17,563 nt of DNA from Chloroflexota bacterium (GCA_902812455.1 CADDZH010000108.1:1-17563); one strand, 5' to 3'; positions 6,047 to 14,131 are shown, counted from the stretch's first letter. A program made the numbers and translations. The notes: generated by a model from the letters alone, not told the origin.

Positions 6047-8260
6047 ATGAACGCAGAAGCATTGATTGGGACGAGGCTAGGAACCTGTATCCTGCAGAAG
6101 ATTATCGGGCAGGGGGGCATGGGAGCAGTTTATCTGGCACAACAATCGCGCCCGCGCCGTCAGGTAGCGGTGAAGGTATTGCTACCGGCAGCCAACCTCT
6201 CACCTCAGCAGCACGCTGCCTTCCTGGAGCGCTTCCGCCGTGAAACCGATGCTGCGGCTTCCTTAGAGCATCCCAATATTGTTCCGGTTTATGAATACGG
6301 CGAGCGGGATGGTCTTGCTTATCTCGTCATGCCCTATATCAGCGGCGGAACGCTGCGCGACCTCATGGAAACGGAAGGGCAGTTCGCGCTGCCAGAAGTG
6401 GCCCATTACCTGGATCAACTTGCTGCTGCCCTGGACTTTGCTCATGAGCGAGGGGTCATTCACAGGGACATCAAGCCTGCCAATATCCTGATCACTCCCG
6501 AAGGACGCCTGCTGCTGACCGATTTCGGCCTTGTGAAGCTCCTCGCCGATGGGCAACCGGCCCAGAGAAGATTGACAGGCGCAGGCGCTCCCGTAGGCAC
6601 GCCGGATTACATGTCTCCTGAGCAGGTGATTGGAGACATAGTTGATGGCCGCGCTGATATGTACTCGCTCGGTATCATTCTCTACCAGATGGTCACCGGC
6701 CTGACGCCATTTCAGGGTGAGACGCCCATGCAGATCGCGGCCCAGCAACTGCACGCCGCACCACCCTCCCCTCGCATCCTGCGTCCAGAGCTGCCTCCCT
6801 CAACCGAGCAGGTGATGCTGCGCGTTCTGGCAAAGCGGCCCATCGATCGCTATGCTACGTGCCAGGAATTTGCCAGTGCTTTCCGCTTCTCTCTGGCTGC
6901 TGCAGGAATGCTTCCCGGCTTCGTAGCGGGTGGCATGCTTCCTGCTAGCGCTAGCACTGCTATGCGCTCGTATGCCCCGCATGGCCTCTTTGATCCGGCA
7001 TGGCAAACAGGAACAACGGCATGGCTTCCTGCGGCAAGTTTCCAGGGCGGCGGAAAATCAACACGCATCTTGCCGGCAGCAGCACTAAACGCAGCGAATA
7101 ACGATTCGATCCGCCAGGGTGGGCTATTGTCTCGTGCAGGCATGATCCCAAAAGCTGGCAGAGCAGAGCAGGCCCCCGCTGGCTCACAGGATGATGAGTC
7201 CCTGGCAAGAATACCTGCTGACCAGTGGCCCATCACAACACAGCCGCTCATGTTCTCGTCTCCCATAGACCAGTTGTCTCCTGCTTTAAAGCCGACCACA
7301 GGCGCCTTAGCGGTACCGAATAGCAATCAGGCGGGCGCCAATACAGTCAAACTGACAGGACCTCTCAAAGTCGTCCAGGTCCCTGTAGCGGGCCAGCCTG
7401 GGCAGTATATCACGGGCCTGCTTCCTATGATGCCCCAGACGCCCAGCCAGGGGCAGGATGAATCGCTTACTATAGCAGAACATCGCTCTAAACAGCCCTG
7501 GAAATTCTTGTTTGTTGTGCTGGCCTTGCTTCTCATATTTGGTACGGGAGCTTCATTCTGGTATGTGCGCACACATCAAAACACGGCAACACGCACATCA
7601 ACGCCAGGCAGCTACACAAGCGGAACCCCTGACGTAATGGCAACAGCTACTGCTCGAGCCCTGGCTACAGCCCAGGCATACCTTATACTCAAAGACCCTC
7701 TCACCCAGAATATCAACAACTGGCCCACCAGCGCGAATGAGTTCTTTCAGAATGGGGCCTATCATATTTACAACACAGGCAACAATGCAGTTGCTGTTGT
7801 CCTGGCCGGGCAATCCTTCAACATGCCCAACGTCTATACCCTGACCATGTGGGAGGTACGAGGAAACGATAGCTCGAATAATAATTCCTTCGGCATGATC
7901 TTTCGCTTCAGCCAGCAGGCCAGGAATGGGAAGGTTTTCACCACGTTTTACAGCTTTGAAGTGGTCAACATTCCCGGCGGGGAATATAGACTTTACAAAT
8001 ATGACGATAGCCAGGGCTCGCCCGCTAAAGACTGGACAGAACTCTGGCACCAGTCCTTTGGGAGCGAGTTCCACCAGGGGCAGGGAAAGGCCAATACGAT
8101 CAGCATCGCTTCCAACGGCCCCAGCTTCCGCTTTACCGTGAATGGCAAAGTGGTAGGCACTGCCCATGATAGCTCGCTCAAAACCGGCACTATTGGTATG
8201 CTGGTGAATCTCAAAGGGACGGAAGTAGCTTTCTCGAACCTGTTAATAACGCGTGATTGA
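6047..8260 (+). CDS. Membrane Ser/Thr protein kinase with extracellular LamG-like domain (kinase 1)
   Basis: This is a 737-residue receptor-type kinase. A PknB/Hanks-type catalytic domain (about 10-285) has glycine loop GQGGMG (21-26), VAVK with Lys43, Glu66 in helix C, HRDIKPAN (139-146), DFG (159-161) and SPE (190-192), so it should be active. A cytoplasmic linker (about 286-484) contains the motif VQVPVAGQPGQYITGLLP near 443-460. One membrane segment (about 486-507) leads to an outside beta-sandwich (about 546-737) resembling laminin-G/DUF1080 folds, with TFYSFEVVN and NLKGTEVAFSNL strands. That domain probably binds a glycan or protein ligand, which is unknown. The ATG at 6047 is preferred (GAGGT 8 nt upstream); a TTG at 6044 is also possible. 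Kinase 2 follows 21 bp later, so the two are very likely one operon. Confidence 0.95.
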   Translation: MNAEALIGTRLGTCILQKIIGQGGMGAVYLAQQSRPRRQVAVKVLLPAANLSPQQHAAFLERFRRETDAAASLEHPNIVPVYEYGERDGLAYLVMPYISGGTLRDLMETEGQFALPEVAHYLDQLAAALDFAHERGVIHRDIKPANILITPEGRLLLTDFGLVKLLADGQPAQRRLTGAGAPVGTPDYMSPEQVIGDIVDGRADMYSLGIILYQMVTGLTPFQGETPMQIAAQQLHAAPPSPRILRPELPPSTEQVMLRVLAKRPIDRYATCQEFASAFRFSLAAAGMLPGFVAGGMLPASASTAMRSYAPHGLFDPAWQTGTTAWLPAASFQGGGKSTRILPAAALNAANNDSIRQGGLLSRAGMIPKAGRAEQAPAGSQDDESLARIPADQWPITTQPLMFSSPIDQLSPALKPTTGALAVPNSNQAGANTVKLTGPLKVVQVPVAGQPGQYITGLLPMMPQTPSQGQDESLTIAEHRSKQPWKFLFVVLALLLIFGTGASFWYVRTHQNTATRTSTPGSYTSGTPDVMATATARALATAQAYLILKDPLTQNINNWPTSANEFFQNGAYHIYNTGNNAVAVVLAGQSFNMPNVYTLTMWEVRGNDSSNNNSFGMIFRFSQQARNGKVFTTFYSFEVVNIPGGEYRLYKYDDSQGSPAKDWTELWHQSFGSEFHQGQGKANTISIASNGPSFRFTVNGKVVGTAHDSSLKTGTIGMLVNLKGTEVAFSNLLITRD

Positions 8261-8281
8261 GGAACAACAAGAGGTAGCGTC

Positions 8282-10507
8282 TTGGCAAACACACAGGCAA
8301 TGACTGGAACAGCGCTAGGGGCATATTCATTACAGCGGCGCCTCGGAACAGGCAGGATGGGCAGCGTCTTCCTGGCAACGCAATCATCCCCTTATCGCAA
8401 GGTAGCCGTAAAAGTCCTGCTGCCCGTGGCGGCGCAGGCGCCCGAACAGCACGCCTCTTTTCTGGCAAGGTTCCAGGAGGAGATGGGGCTTATCGCTTCC
8501 CTGGATCACCCAAATATTCTGCCAATCTATGACTACGGTACACAAACTGGCTTTGCTCACCTGGTTATGCCCTATATGACTGGCGGCACACTTCAAGACC
8601 TGCTGAAGCGGGGAGGAATGTTAGCCTTCGCGAAGGCTGCTGATTACCTGGATCAACTGGCTGAAGCATTGGACTATGCTCATAGCAAGGGAGTCATTCA
8701 CCGCGATGTCACACCCTCTAATATTTTTGTAGCTCCTGATGGTCACCTGCAACTGGCCGATTTCGGGTTGATGGGCATTGCTTTCCCCAAACAGCCCTCC
8801 CAGCTTCGCCTGTTGAAATCTGGCCTCTCGGTTGGCTCAATAGAGTATATGGCCCCGGAACAGGTGACAGGAGGCGTACTGGATGCCCGCGCCGATCTCT
8901 ATGCGCTCGGCATCATTCTCTACCAGATGGTCACAGGCAGTCTCCCCTTCCAGGGCGGGACACACATGGAAATTGCGGCACAACATGTGCAGGCTTTCCC
9001 TCCTTCGCCTCGATCACTACGGCCAGAGCTGCCGACTGCAGCCGAACAAGTCATACTCCGTACACTGGCCAAACCCGCTATAGAGCGCTACGCGCTCGCC
9101 AAAGACGTAGCCAGCGCCTTCCGCCTGGCCCTCACATCCGCCGGCTTGCTTGCAGACAGCCCCTCAAGCGAAACAACTCACCATCGTACCGGGGCAATCC
9201 CTGCCAGCCGTCCTTTTGCACCACGCCAGCGCAGCCTCTTTGATCCCATCTGGCAAAAGGGGCATGATCCCGCCACACCCGGCAGCAAGCGGTCTGAGGC
9301 GCAGGAATCTGGGCAGGTAACAGAACACCGGGCAGTAGCAAAGCCCGCAGGCCAGGAATTATCGCCTGCATCTCAGGAATCTGGAAAGGTAACAGGACAG
9401 CTAAGCGAACAGGTCAGCGCAAAGAATACGAATCCAGGCGCGGGTCCCATATCGCCTCTTCCTCCGGCGAACATCACCGGCAGCCTGCTCATTCCCAATG
9501 GCGAGCAGACCGCCAATGGAACAATCAAACTCACAGGGGCATTAAAGCTTGTACAGGTGCCTGTAGCAGGCCAGCCAGGGCGCTACGTTACCGGCCTCTT
9601 GCCTGCCTCTCCTGAAACAGCTCCGGCTCCAGAAACCAGCAAGCAAGAGGAGCCTGCTACCACTGCCCACTTTTTCGTGAAGCAGATTGTGCCCCCGCTG
9701 GTGGCTCGCGCAAATACATTGACTCTATACCAGAAGCTGATGGCGCTGGCCTTGCTCGTTTTACTCATTCTCTTCGGCTCCGGGAGCTTCATCTTTTTAC
9801 GCCCGCACTCTGCTCCCCCTCTAAAAAGAGGGGTCAGCGCTGAGCAGATCACCCCGGATGTGCAAGCAATGCGAGCCGCCGAGGCAACCGCAACAGCCTC
9901 TGCAAATATCATCTTAAGCGATCCCTTGTCGCAAAATATCCATAACTGGCCTGTATCCCAGAACGGTTCACAGATCTACTTTTTCTCCGGTGGGGCGTAC
10001 CACATTCTGGATAATGACAACAGGCAAAGCGCGCCGGCCCTGCTCTCAGGTTTCATTTTGAAAGAGCCATTAGTCTATAGTCTGACTATGGAAGAGATTA
10101 TGGGAAATGATCTCTCCATCAATAACTCGTTTGGCATGATCCTCTACTTTAACTCGCAGTATAAAGGGGGCCGGAACATCATTACGTTCTATAGCTTTGA
10201 GGTCGTGAACACGCCGGGAGGCAAATATGAGTTCTGGAAATACGATAATAGCCAGGGGCCATCAGCCAATCCCTGGACATCTTTATGGGCCAGTTACTTT
10301 GGCAGCGAGTTTCACGAGGGGCAAGGCCCTCACAACACCAACACATTTACAGTGGTTGTGAACAACAAAACCTTTACGTTTATGGTGAACGGCAAGAACG
10401 TCGGCTCAGTCCACGATGGCTCGTTCACCGGTGGTGAGATAGGCATGTTAGTGAATTTGAAGGGAACGGAGGTTGCCTTCTCTAACTTGAAGCTGAGTTA
10501 TCATTAG
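8282..10507 (+). CDS. Membrane Ser/Thr protein kinase with extracellular LamG-like domain (kinase 2, tandem paralogue)
   Basis: This 741-residue paralogue of kinase 1 has the same layout: kinase domain (about 11-288), linker, membrane segment (about 486-507) and outer beta-sandwich (about 543-741). Kept residues are glycine loop GTGRMG (22-27), Lys44, HRD (140-142), Asn147, DFG (160-162) and APE (191-193). The catalytic loop reads HRDVTPSN, so the usual phosphate-contacting Lys is Thr144. Ser or Thr occurs here in some bacterial kinases, so loss of activity is not proven. The linker keeps VQVPVAGQPGRYVTGLLP and SLFDPIWQ, shared with kinase 1, although the rest of the linker diverges. Translation starts at a TTG (8282) with GAGGT 6 nt upstream; the next ATG is at 8300. 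It is probably co-transcribed with kinase 1, and the two may form heteromers. Confidence 0.95.
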   Translation: MANTQAMTGTALGAYSLQRRLGTGRMGSVFLATQSSPYRKVAVKVLLPVAAQAPEQHASFLARFQEEMGLIASLDHPNILPIYDYGTQTGFAHLVMPYMTGGTLQDLLKRGGMLAFAKAADYLDQLAEALDYAHSKGVIHRDVTPSNIFVAPDGHLQLADFGLMGIAFPKQPSQLRLLKSGLSVGSIEYMAPEQVTGGVLDARADLYALGIILYQMVTGSLPFQGGTHMEIAAQHVQAFPPSPRSLRPELPTAAEQVILRTLAKPAIERYALAKDVASAFRLALTSAGLLADSPSSETTHHRTGAIPASRPFAPRQRSLFDPIWQKGHDPATPGSKRSEAQESGQVTEHRAVAKPAGQELSPASQESGKVTGQLSEQVSAKNTNPGAGPISPLPPANITGSLLIPNGEQTANGTIKLTGALKLVQVPVAGQPGRYVTGLLPASPETAPAPETSKQEEPATTAHFFVKQIVPPLVARANTLTLYQKLMALALLVLLILFGSGSFIFLRPHSAPPLKRGVSAEQITPDVQAMRAAEATATASANIILSDPLSQNIHNWPVSQNGSQIYFFSGGAYHILDNDNRQSAPALLSGFILKEPLVYSLTMEEIMGNDLSINNSFGMILYFNSQYKGGRNIITFYSFEVVNTPGGKYEFWKYDNSQGPSANPWTSLWASYFGSEFHEGQGPHNTNTFTVVVNNKTFTFMVNGKNVGSVHDGSFTGGEIGMLVNLKGTEVAFSNLKLSYH

Positions 10508-10542
10508 TAACTAGCCAGGGCAGGGTTGGCAGGCGAAGCCCT

Positions 10543-10581
10543 GCTCCTACCCACCTGCCGATCACGATTGAGGGTAGGGGC
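10543..10581. repeat. 10-bp-stem hairpin after kinase 2
   Basis: GCTCCTACCC (10543-10552) pairs with GGGTAGGGGC (10572-10581), with one T-G wobble and a 19-nt loop. A smaller stem GCAGGG/CCCTGC (10520-10525/10539-10544) competes with it. No T-run follows, so it is probably a REP-like hairpin that may still protect the 3' end of the kinase mRNA. The GTAGGGGC word is shared with other spacers. Confidence 0.7.
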
Positions 10582-10657
10582 GATGCTGGCCATTGGCCTA
10601 GCTCCTAGCAGCCAAGAGGCGGTGGAATTCTGAATATGCATAGAGTGGAGGCATTGG

Positions 10658-11062
10658 TTGAATAACATCATTAATCCAGCAACATATGGCATCACCGCAT
10701 TTCTCTGCATCCTGAATGTTGTCTTTGCCTTTGCCTTTCGCAAAAGGCGTAAAAGTGAAGTCTTCTCTTACATTACCGCCGGCTTGATCGAGCTACTGAT
10801 TTTCGCTGCTGTCTTAGCGCTCCACGTGGGAGGCTTCCACCACATTCCCTATCGCTTCCCAGCCAGCCTGCCCGTCACACGCACAGAAGTAGGCGCAACC
10901 CTCGCAGTAGGTCTTGGCCTGTTCCCTGCCGCCTACTGGCATCGCACCTCTGCCTCCCAGCTCCGCAAGCGCATAGCGCAGGACGCAAAAGTACTCAAAG
11001 AGCACGAGCGAGAAGGCGGCGTGCACGTGCGAGAGCAGGCCCCCAGCGAATGGATGAACTAA
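10658..11062 (+). CDS. Small integral membrane protein, unknown function
   Basis: This is a 134-residue protein. Two clear membrane helices are seen (about 7-28, TYGITAFLCILNVVFAFAF, and 38-57, YITAGLIELLIFAAVLALHV), with a possible third hydrophobic stretch (about 77-95, EVGATLAVGLGLFPAAYWH). A basic loop RKRRK (28-32) follows helix one and should be cytoplasmic. The C-terminus (96-134) is charged and soluble. Translation would start at TTG 10658, supported by GTGGAGG 6 nt upstream; no internal ATG offers an alternative. It lies on the same strand as the kinases and the ABC genes, but a hairpin precedes it and a separate promoter follows, so it may be transcribed alone. I do not recognise the family. 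Confidence 0.75.
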   Translation: MNNIINPATYGITAFLCILNVVFAFAFRKRRKSEVFSYITAGLIELLIFAAVLALHVGGFHHIPYRFPASLPVTRTEVGATLAVGLGLFPAAYWHRTSASQLRKRIAQDAKVLKEHEREGGVHVREQAPSEWMN

Positions 11063-11103
11063 ACCCCAACCATTCCCCCATCTCCAGCTCGTAAATAAAA
11101 CGC

Positions 11104-11133
11104 TTGACAACCCCGATCCGTGCGTGGTATTAC
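11104..11133 (+). promoter_or_regulatory. Promoter for the ABC transporter genes
   Basis: A consensus -35 TTGACA (11104-11109) is followed after 18 bp by TATTAC (11128-11133), which is preceded by TGG (11125-11127), an extended -10 signature. Transcription would start near 11140, about 50 nt before the ATPase ATG. It is a sigma70-type assignment by sequence alone. Confidence 0.6.
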
Positions 11134-11151
11134 CCTAAGCAATCGGTTATT

Positions 11152-11167
11152 AGCATATAAGCATATA
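11152..11167 (+). repeat. 8-bp tandem repeat in the ABC leader
   Basis: AGCATATA occurs twice in direct succession (11152-11159 and 11160-11167), just downstream of the expected transcription start. It might be a regulator site or an AT-rich unwinding element. No function can be assigned. Confidence 0.75.
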
Positions 11168-11192
11168 GAAGAACAGCGAGTAGAGCAAGTAC

Positions 11193-12065
11193 ATGACAAC
11201 ATTCCCTGGCTCTGATCCACCATTAACATCTCAGCATGTAGCCCAGCAACTCCAACCCGCTCCTTCTCCCGATCAGCGCTATACGCTTACAACTGCTGCT
11301 ATTGTGGTACACGACCTCGTGCGTGTATTTGGCCAGAAAGTTGCCGTCAACCATTTGAATTTGACTGTGCAGCGAGGCGAGTTTTTTGGCTTCCTGGGTC
11401 CCAACGGCGCCGGTAAAAGCACCACTATCAAGATGATGACGGGCCTGCTACGCCCAACGTCGGGCACTGTATGGGTAAGTGGCGTCGATGTGTGGAAGGA
11501 ACCTCTACAAGCTCGCTCCCTGATCGGCGTGCTGCCCGAATACCTGAATATCTATGAGCGATTAAGCGGGCGAGAATTTCTCGTTTTTGCCGGGCACATG
11601 TATGGTGTGCCGGCAGCAGATATCCGGCTGCGCGCGGAAGAACTTTTGCGGGTACTCGATCTCACGGGTGACGCCGATAAGCTGATCGTCGATTATTCTG
11701 TCGGCATGCGCAAGAAGATTACCCTTGCCTCGGCACTCATCCATCGACCCCAGGTGCTCTTCCTCGATGAACCGTTTGAAGGCATTGATCCCGTCAGTTC
11801 GCGCGTTATCCGCGATATCCTGCGCGAGCTGACCCGGCACGGGACCACCATCTTCTTCTCATCCCATATCATGGAGGTCGTCGAGCGGCTCTGCACCAGG
11901 GTTGGCATTATCAACCAGGGCACGCTGGTAGCAGAAGGAACCATACAGGAGCTGCGCGAGCGAGCCAGCGGCGAGAATAAAGACGCAACGCTCGAAGACA
12001 TTTTCCTCAATGTCATCGGCGCCAGCACCGAGAATTACAACCTGAGCTGGTTAGAGGAAGGGTAG
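11193..12065 (+). CDS. ABC transporter ATP-binding protein
   Basis: This 290-residue cytoplasmic ATPase powers the permease encoded next. Motifs are Walker A GPNGAGKST (69-77), a Q-loop position occupied by Glu in VLPEY (residues 113-117, common in ABC-2 exporters of the NatA type), signature YSVGMRKK (168-175) in place of the textbook LSGGQ, Walker B VLFLDEP (188-194) and switch His225 in SSH. The C-terminal LEDIFLNVIG is typical for export-type ATPases. A 35-residue Pro/Gln/Ser-rich N-terminal extension precedes the usual start of the domain. The start ATG lacks a strong ribosome site, but no better one is available. The permease starts 4 bp after the stop. The substrate cannot be told from sequence. 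Confidence 0.95.
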   Translation: MTTFPGSDPPLTSQHVAQQLQPAPSPDQRYTLTTAAIVVHDLVRVFGQKVAVNHLNLTVQRGEFFGFLGPNGAGKSTTIKMMTGLLRPTSGTVWVSGVDVWKEPLQARSLIGVLPEYLNIYERLSGREFLVFAGHMYGVPAADIRLRAEELLRVLDLTGDADKLIVDYSVGMRKKITLASALIHRPQVLFLDEPFEGIDPVSSRVIRDILRELTRHGTTIFFSSHIMEVVERLCTRVGIINQGTLVAEGTIQELRERASGENKDATLEDIFLNVIGASTENYNLSWLEEG

Positions 12066-12069
12066 GCGT

Positions 12070-13752
12070 ATGCTGGCCATCCATGGCGATAAACTGCGCT
12101 GGCTGTTCTGGTTGCGCTGGAAGCTCCTCTTGCGAGCCTTCTCTCGTGAGAAATCGCGCATCATCACCACCATCTTCCTGATCGTTTTTGGTATACCATT
12201 TTATGCTGCCATTGCCGTTGGCACATTTTTTGGCTACCGCCTGCTGCCATTTCCGGCCAACGCCGAGTTGCTCTTCCTGGTGCTGACAGGCATCTACCTG
12301 CTGTGGATGGTGATGCCCCTGCTCGAATTTACCGTCAACGAGGGGCTGGACATCTCCAAATTAATGCTGTTCCCGCTCACACGCCCGGAGCTGATGGTCA
12401 GCCTGCTGCTCTCGACGCTGCTCGACATCCCCATGTTTGGCCTGCTACTGGTCTTCATCGCTGTTGTTGTTGGCTGGGCTGTGTCTGTGCCTGTTACCCT
12501 GCTGGCCATCGTTGCCGTCCTCATCTTCTACACGCAGGTTGTGGGCATGAGCCAGCTCGTACTTGCGCTGTTGATGCGCACCCTGCAAAGCCGCCGCTTC
12601 CGCGACCTGAGCATTATACTGATTGCCGCCTTCTCGTCGCTCTGCTACCTGTTCCAGCAGTTCGCATTCAGAGCTATCGGCACAGGGGGTCTGATAACTA
12701 ATCTGAGGAAGGGGACGTTTTCATCATACCTGCAGTGGCTGCCTCCGGGCATGACGGCTCGTGCTATCGAACAGGCCGCGACCGGCAACTGGGGCCTGAG
12801 TTTTGCCTGGCTGGCAGCCTCGCTTATCGCCAGCATCCTTGTCCTGTACCTCTGGCCGCTTGTCCTCGAGCGCAGCTTAAGCTCACCTGAAACCGGCGGG
12901 GTTATGCACACTCGCAGCCGGAGAGCCGCAAATCGCGGGGTAGCTGGCGCAATCTCACAGCCCCAGATGCAAGCAGGCTTCTGGGAACGCATCAGATCCA
13001 CGCAAACGTTCTCCATCACTATCAAAGAATGGAAGTACTTCTGGCGGGACCCCCAGCTCAAGGCCTTATTGTTCCAGTCGGTCATCTACATCGCCCTGGT
13101 GATTGTGGGACCCCTCTTCGGCTCTAACGCTTCCAGGGGCGGCCTGAGCACGCTCGTCTTCGTGGTTCCCCTGGCCGTCTTCATATCCGTATTTACGCTC
13201 TCATACAACACGCTGGGCATGGAGAGGCAAAGCCTCACAACACTCTTCCTCTTTCCAATTGACCCAAGACACATCCTCTTAGGAAAGAACATTGCTGTGG
13301 CCACATTGGGGGTAGTAGAGCTGGTCTTGCTGGTTGTGTTTTCCTCGGCTTTATCGCACAACTGGAATTTCACGCTTCCTGTGCTGATCATCGGGTTAGC
13401 GGGTATTGGCGTCGTCATCAGTTGCGGCAACATCTCATCGGTCTTCTTCCCGACGCGCATGCGGCAGATACAGCGGGGCATGCAAGCCACCGGCACATCC
13501 TCAGCAAACACCGGCTGCATCCGCTCCTTGATGTCACTCGCGATCATGATTGCAACATTCATCCTGCTCATGCCGGTCGCCGCCTCGGTATTCTTGCCTC
13601 TGCTCTTCCATATGCGCTGGATATGGATCTTTTCTATTCCTGCTGCCCTGCTCTATGCCACCGCCTTTTACCTGCTCGTGCTCTGGCAAGTTGCTCCGCG
13701 CCTGCTGCGGAGAGCGCCTGAGATTCTGGCGGTAGTGACGGCACGCGAATAA
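12070..13752 (+). CDS. ABC transporter permease, large ABC-2-like
   Basis: This is a 560-residue polytopic membrane protein with about twelve hydrophobic segments, roughly at 31-55, 66-86, 108-135, 139-168, 181-200, 243-266, 334-350, 359-380, 406-428, 434-456, 485-511 and 516-540. A soluble middle (about 270-330) contains KEWKYFWRDPQLK, which starts the second half. Both halves carry a similar cytoplasmic motif: LFPLTRPELMVSLLLSTLL (100-118) and LFPIDPRHILLGKNIAVATL (394-413). This indicates an internal duplication, so one chain may form the whole channel. The start at 12070 has GGAAGGGTAGG upstream and lies 4 bp after the ATPase stop, so translation is coupled. It probably exports a lipid, peptide or drug-like molecule, or ions; the substrate is unknown. 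Confidence 0.92.
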   Translation: MLAIHGDKLRWLFWLRWKLLLRAFSREKSRIITTIFLIVFGIPFYAAIAVGTFFGYRLLPFPANAELLFLVLTGIYLLWMVMPLLEFTVNEGLDISKLMLFPLTRPELMVSLLLSTLLDIPMFGLLLVFIAVVVGWAVSVPVTLLAIVAVLIFYTQVVGMSQLVLALLMRTLQSRRFRDLSIILIAAFSSLCYLFQQFAFRAIGTGGLITNLRKGTFSSYLQWLPPGMTARAIEQAATGNWGLSFAWLAASLIASILVLYLWPLVLERSLSSPETGGVMHTRSRRAANRGVAGAISQPQMQAGFWERIRSTQTFSITIKEWKYFWRDPQLKALLFQSVIYIALVIVGPLFGSNASRGGLSTLVFVVPLAVFISVFTLSYNTLGMERQSLTTLFLFPIDPRHILLGKNIAVATLGVVELVLLVVFSSALSHNWNFTLPVLIIGLAGIGVVISCGNISSVFFPTRMRQIQRGMQATGTSSANTGCIRSLMSLAIMIATFILLMPVAASVFLPLLFHMRWIWIFSIPAALLYATAFYLLVLWQVAPRLLRRAPEILAVVTARE

Positions 13753-13755
13753 GCC

Positions 13756-13786
13756 GTAGGTTCCCGATTTATCGTGGAACCCGATG
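13756..13786 (+). repeat. 31-bp repeat, partner of 3050-3080
   Basis: It begins GTAGGTTCCCGATTTATCG and ends GGAACCCGATG. It matches the minus strand of 3050-3080 at 30 of 31 positions. It starts 4 bp after the permease stop codon. Confidence 0.9.
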
Positions 13787-13832
13787 TATCGCGGCCACCG
13801 CCGATTATGAAATTTAGGCATGGCTCAAAGAT

Positions 13833-13896
13833 GGTTCAAAGGAATGTGACAGTCTTGAGCGTCAATGAGGCGCAAACTGTCACATCGATTTGAACC
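13833..13896. repeat. Inverted repeat, 21-bp arms (MITE-like or 3'-end hairpin)
   Basis: The arm at 13833-13853 (GGTTCAAA, 3 unmatched bases, ATGTGACAGT) and the arm at 13876-13896 match as inverted repeats at 18 of 21 positions around a 22-nt loop. All three mismatches sit together in the middle of the stem. It follows the permease gene by 80 bp. No T-run follows. Confidence 0.85.
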
Positions 13897-13907
13897 ACGC
13901 CTTAACG

Positions 13908-14039
13908 ACCAAAACCGGTCATGGTTTGTCATCCTGAGCGAAGCGAAGGACCTCCGTCGATCGGCAGCGGATGTTTCCCCTTCGCTGCGCTCAGGGCTGC
14001 GGCTCACTCGCTCAACATGACATATCCCAGACCGGTTTT
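13908..14039. repeat. 132-bp element bounded by inverted AAAACCGGTC ends
   Basis: ACCAAAACCGGTC (13908-13920) faces GACCGGTTTT (14030-14039). The outer ends match those of the element at 2737-2902, but the interior is different: here it is the GAGCGAAGCG hairpin. No coding frame is credible inside. Confidence 0.7.
13927..14022. repeat. GAGCGAAGCG-type hairpin repeat
   Basis: TGTCATCCTGAGCGAAGCGA (from 13927) is mirrored by CCTTCGCTGCGCTCAGG (13979-13995; 16 of 17 positions pair with 13933-13949) and ATGACA (14017-14022). This is a widespread intergenic hairpin in Chloroflexota and other genomes and metagenomes. It often generates false ORFs with peptides such as ERSEG and SFASLRMT, as it does here. 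Confidence 0.85.
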
Positions 14040-14131
14040 AGCGACTCTGATTGTGAAAAATCATAATCGGCAGTGAGCACATAAGGGACATGAACAAAAT
14101 AATCCAAGCATCGTTTATGGCCAGGATGTAT

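Noticed and set aside
10520..10581. Intrinsic terminator after kinase 2
   Set aside because: Stems are strong, but neither is followed by a T-run, so it was called a hairpin repeat instead.
13825..14007. Minus-strand 60-codon frame with peptide SPERSEGETS
   Set aside because: It is a translation of the GAGCGAAGCG hairpin repeat and flanking repeat DNA. The same peptides recur as false ORFs in many genomes, and there is no ribosome site.
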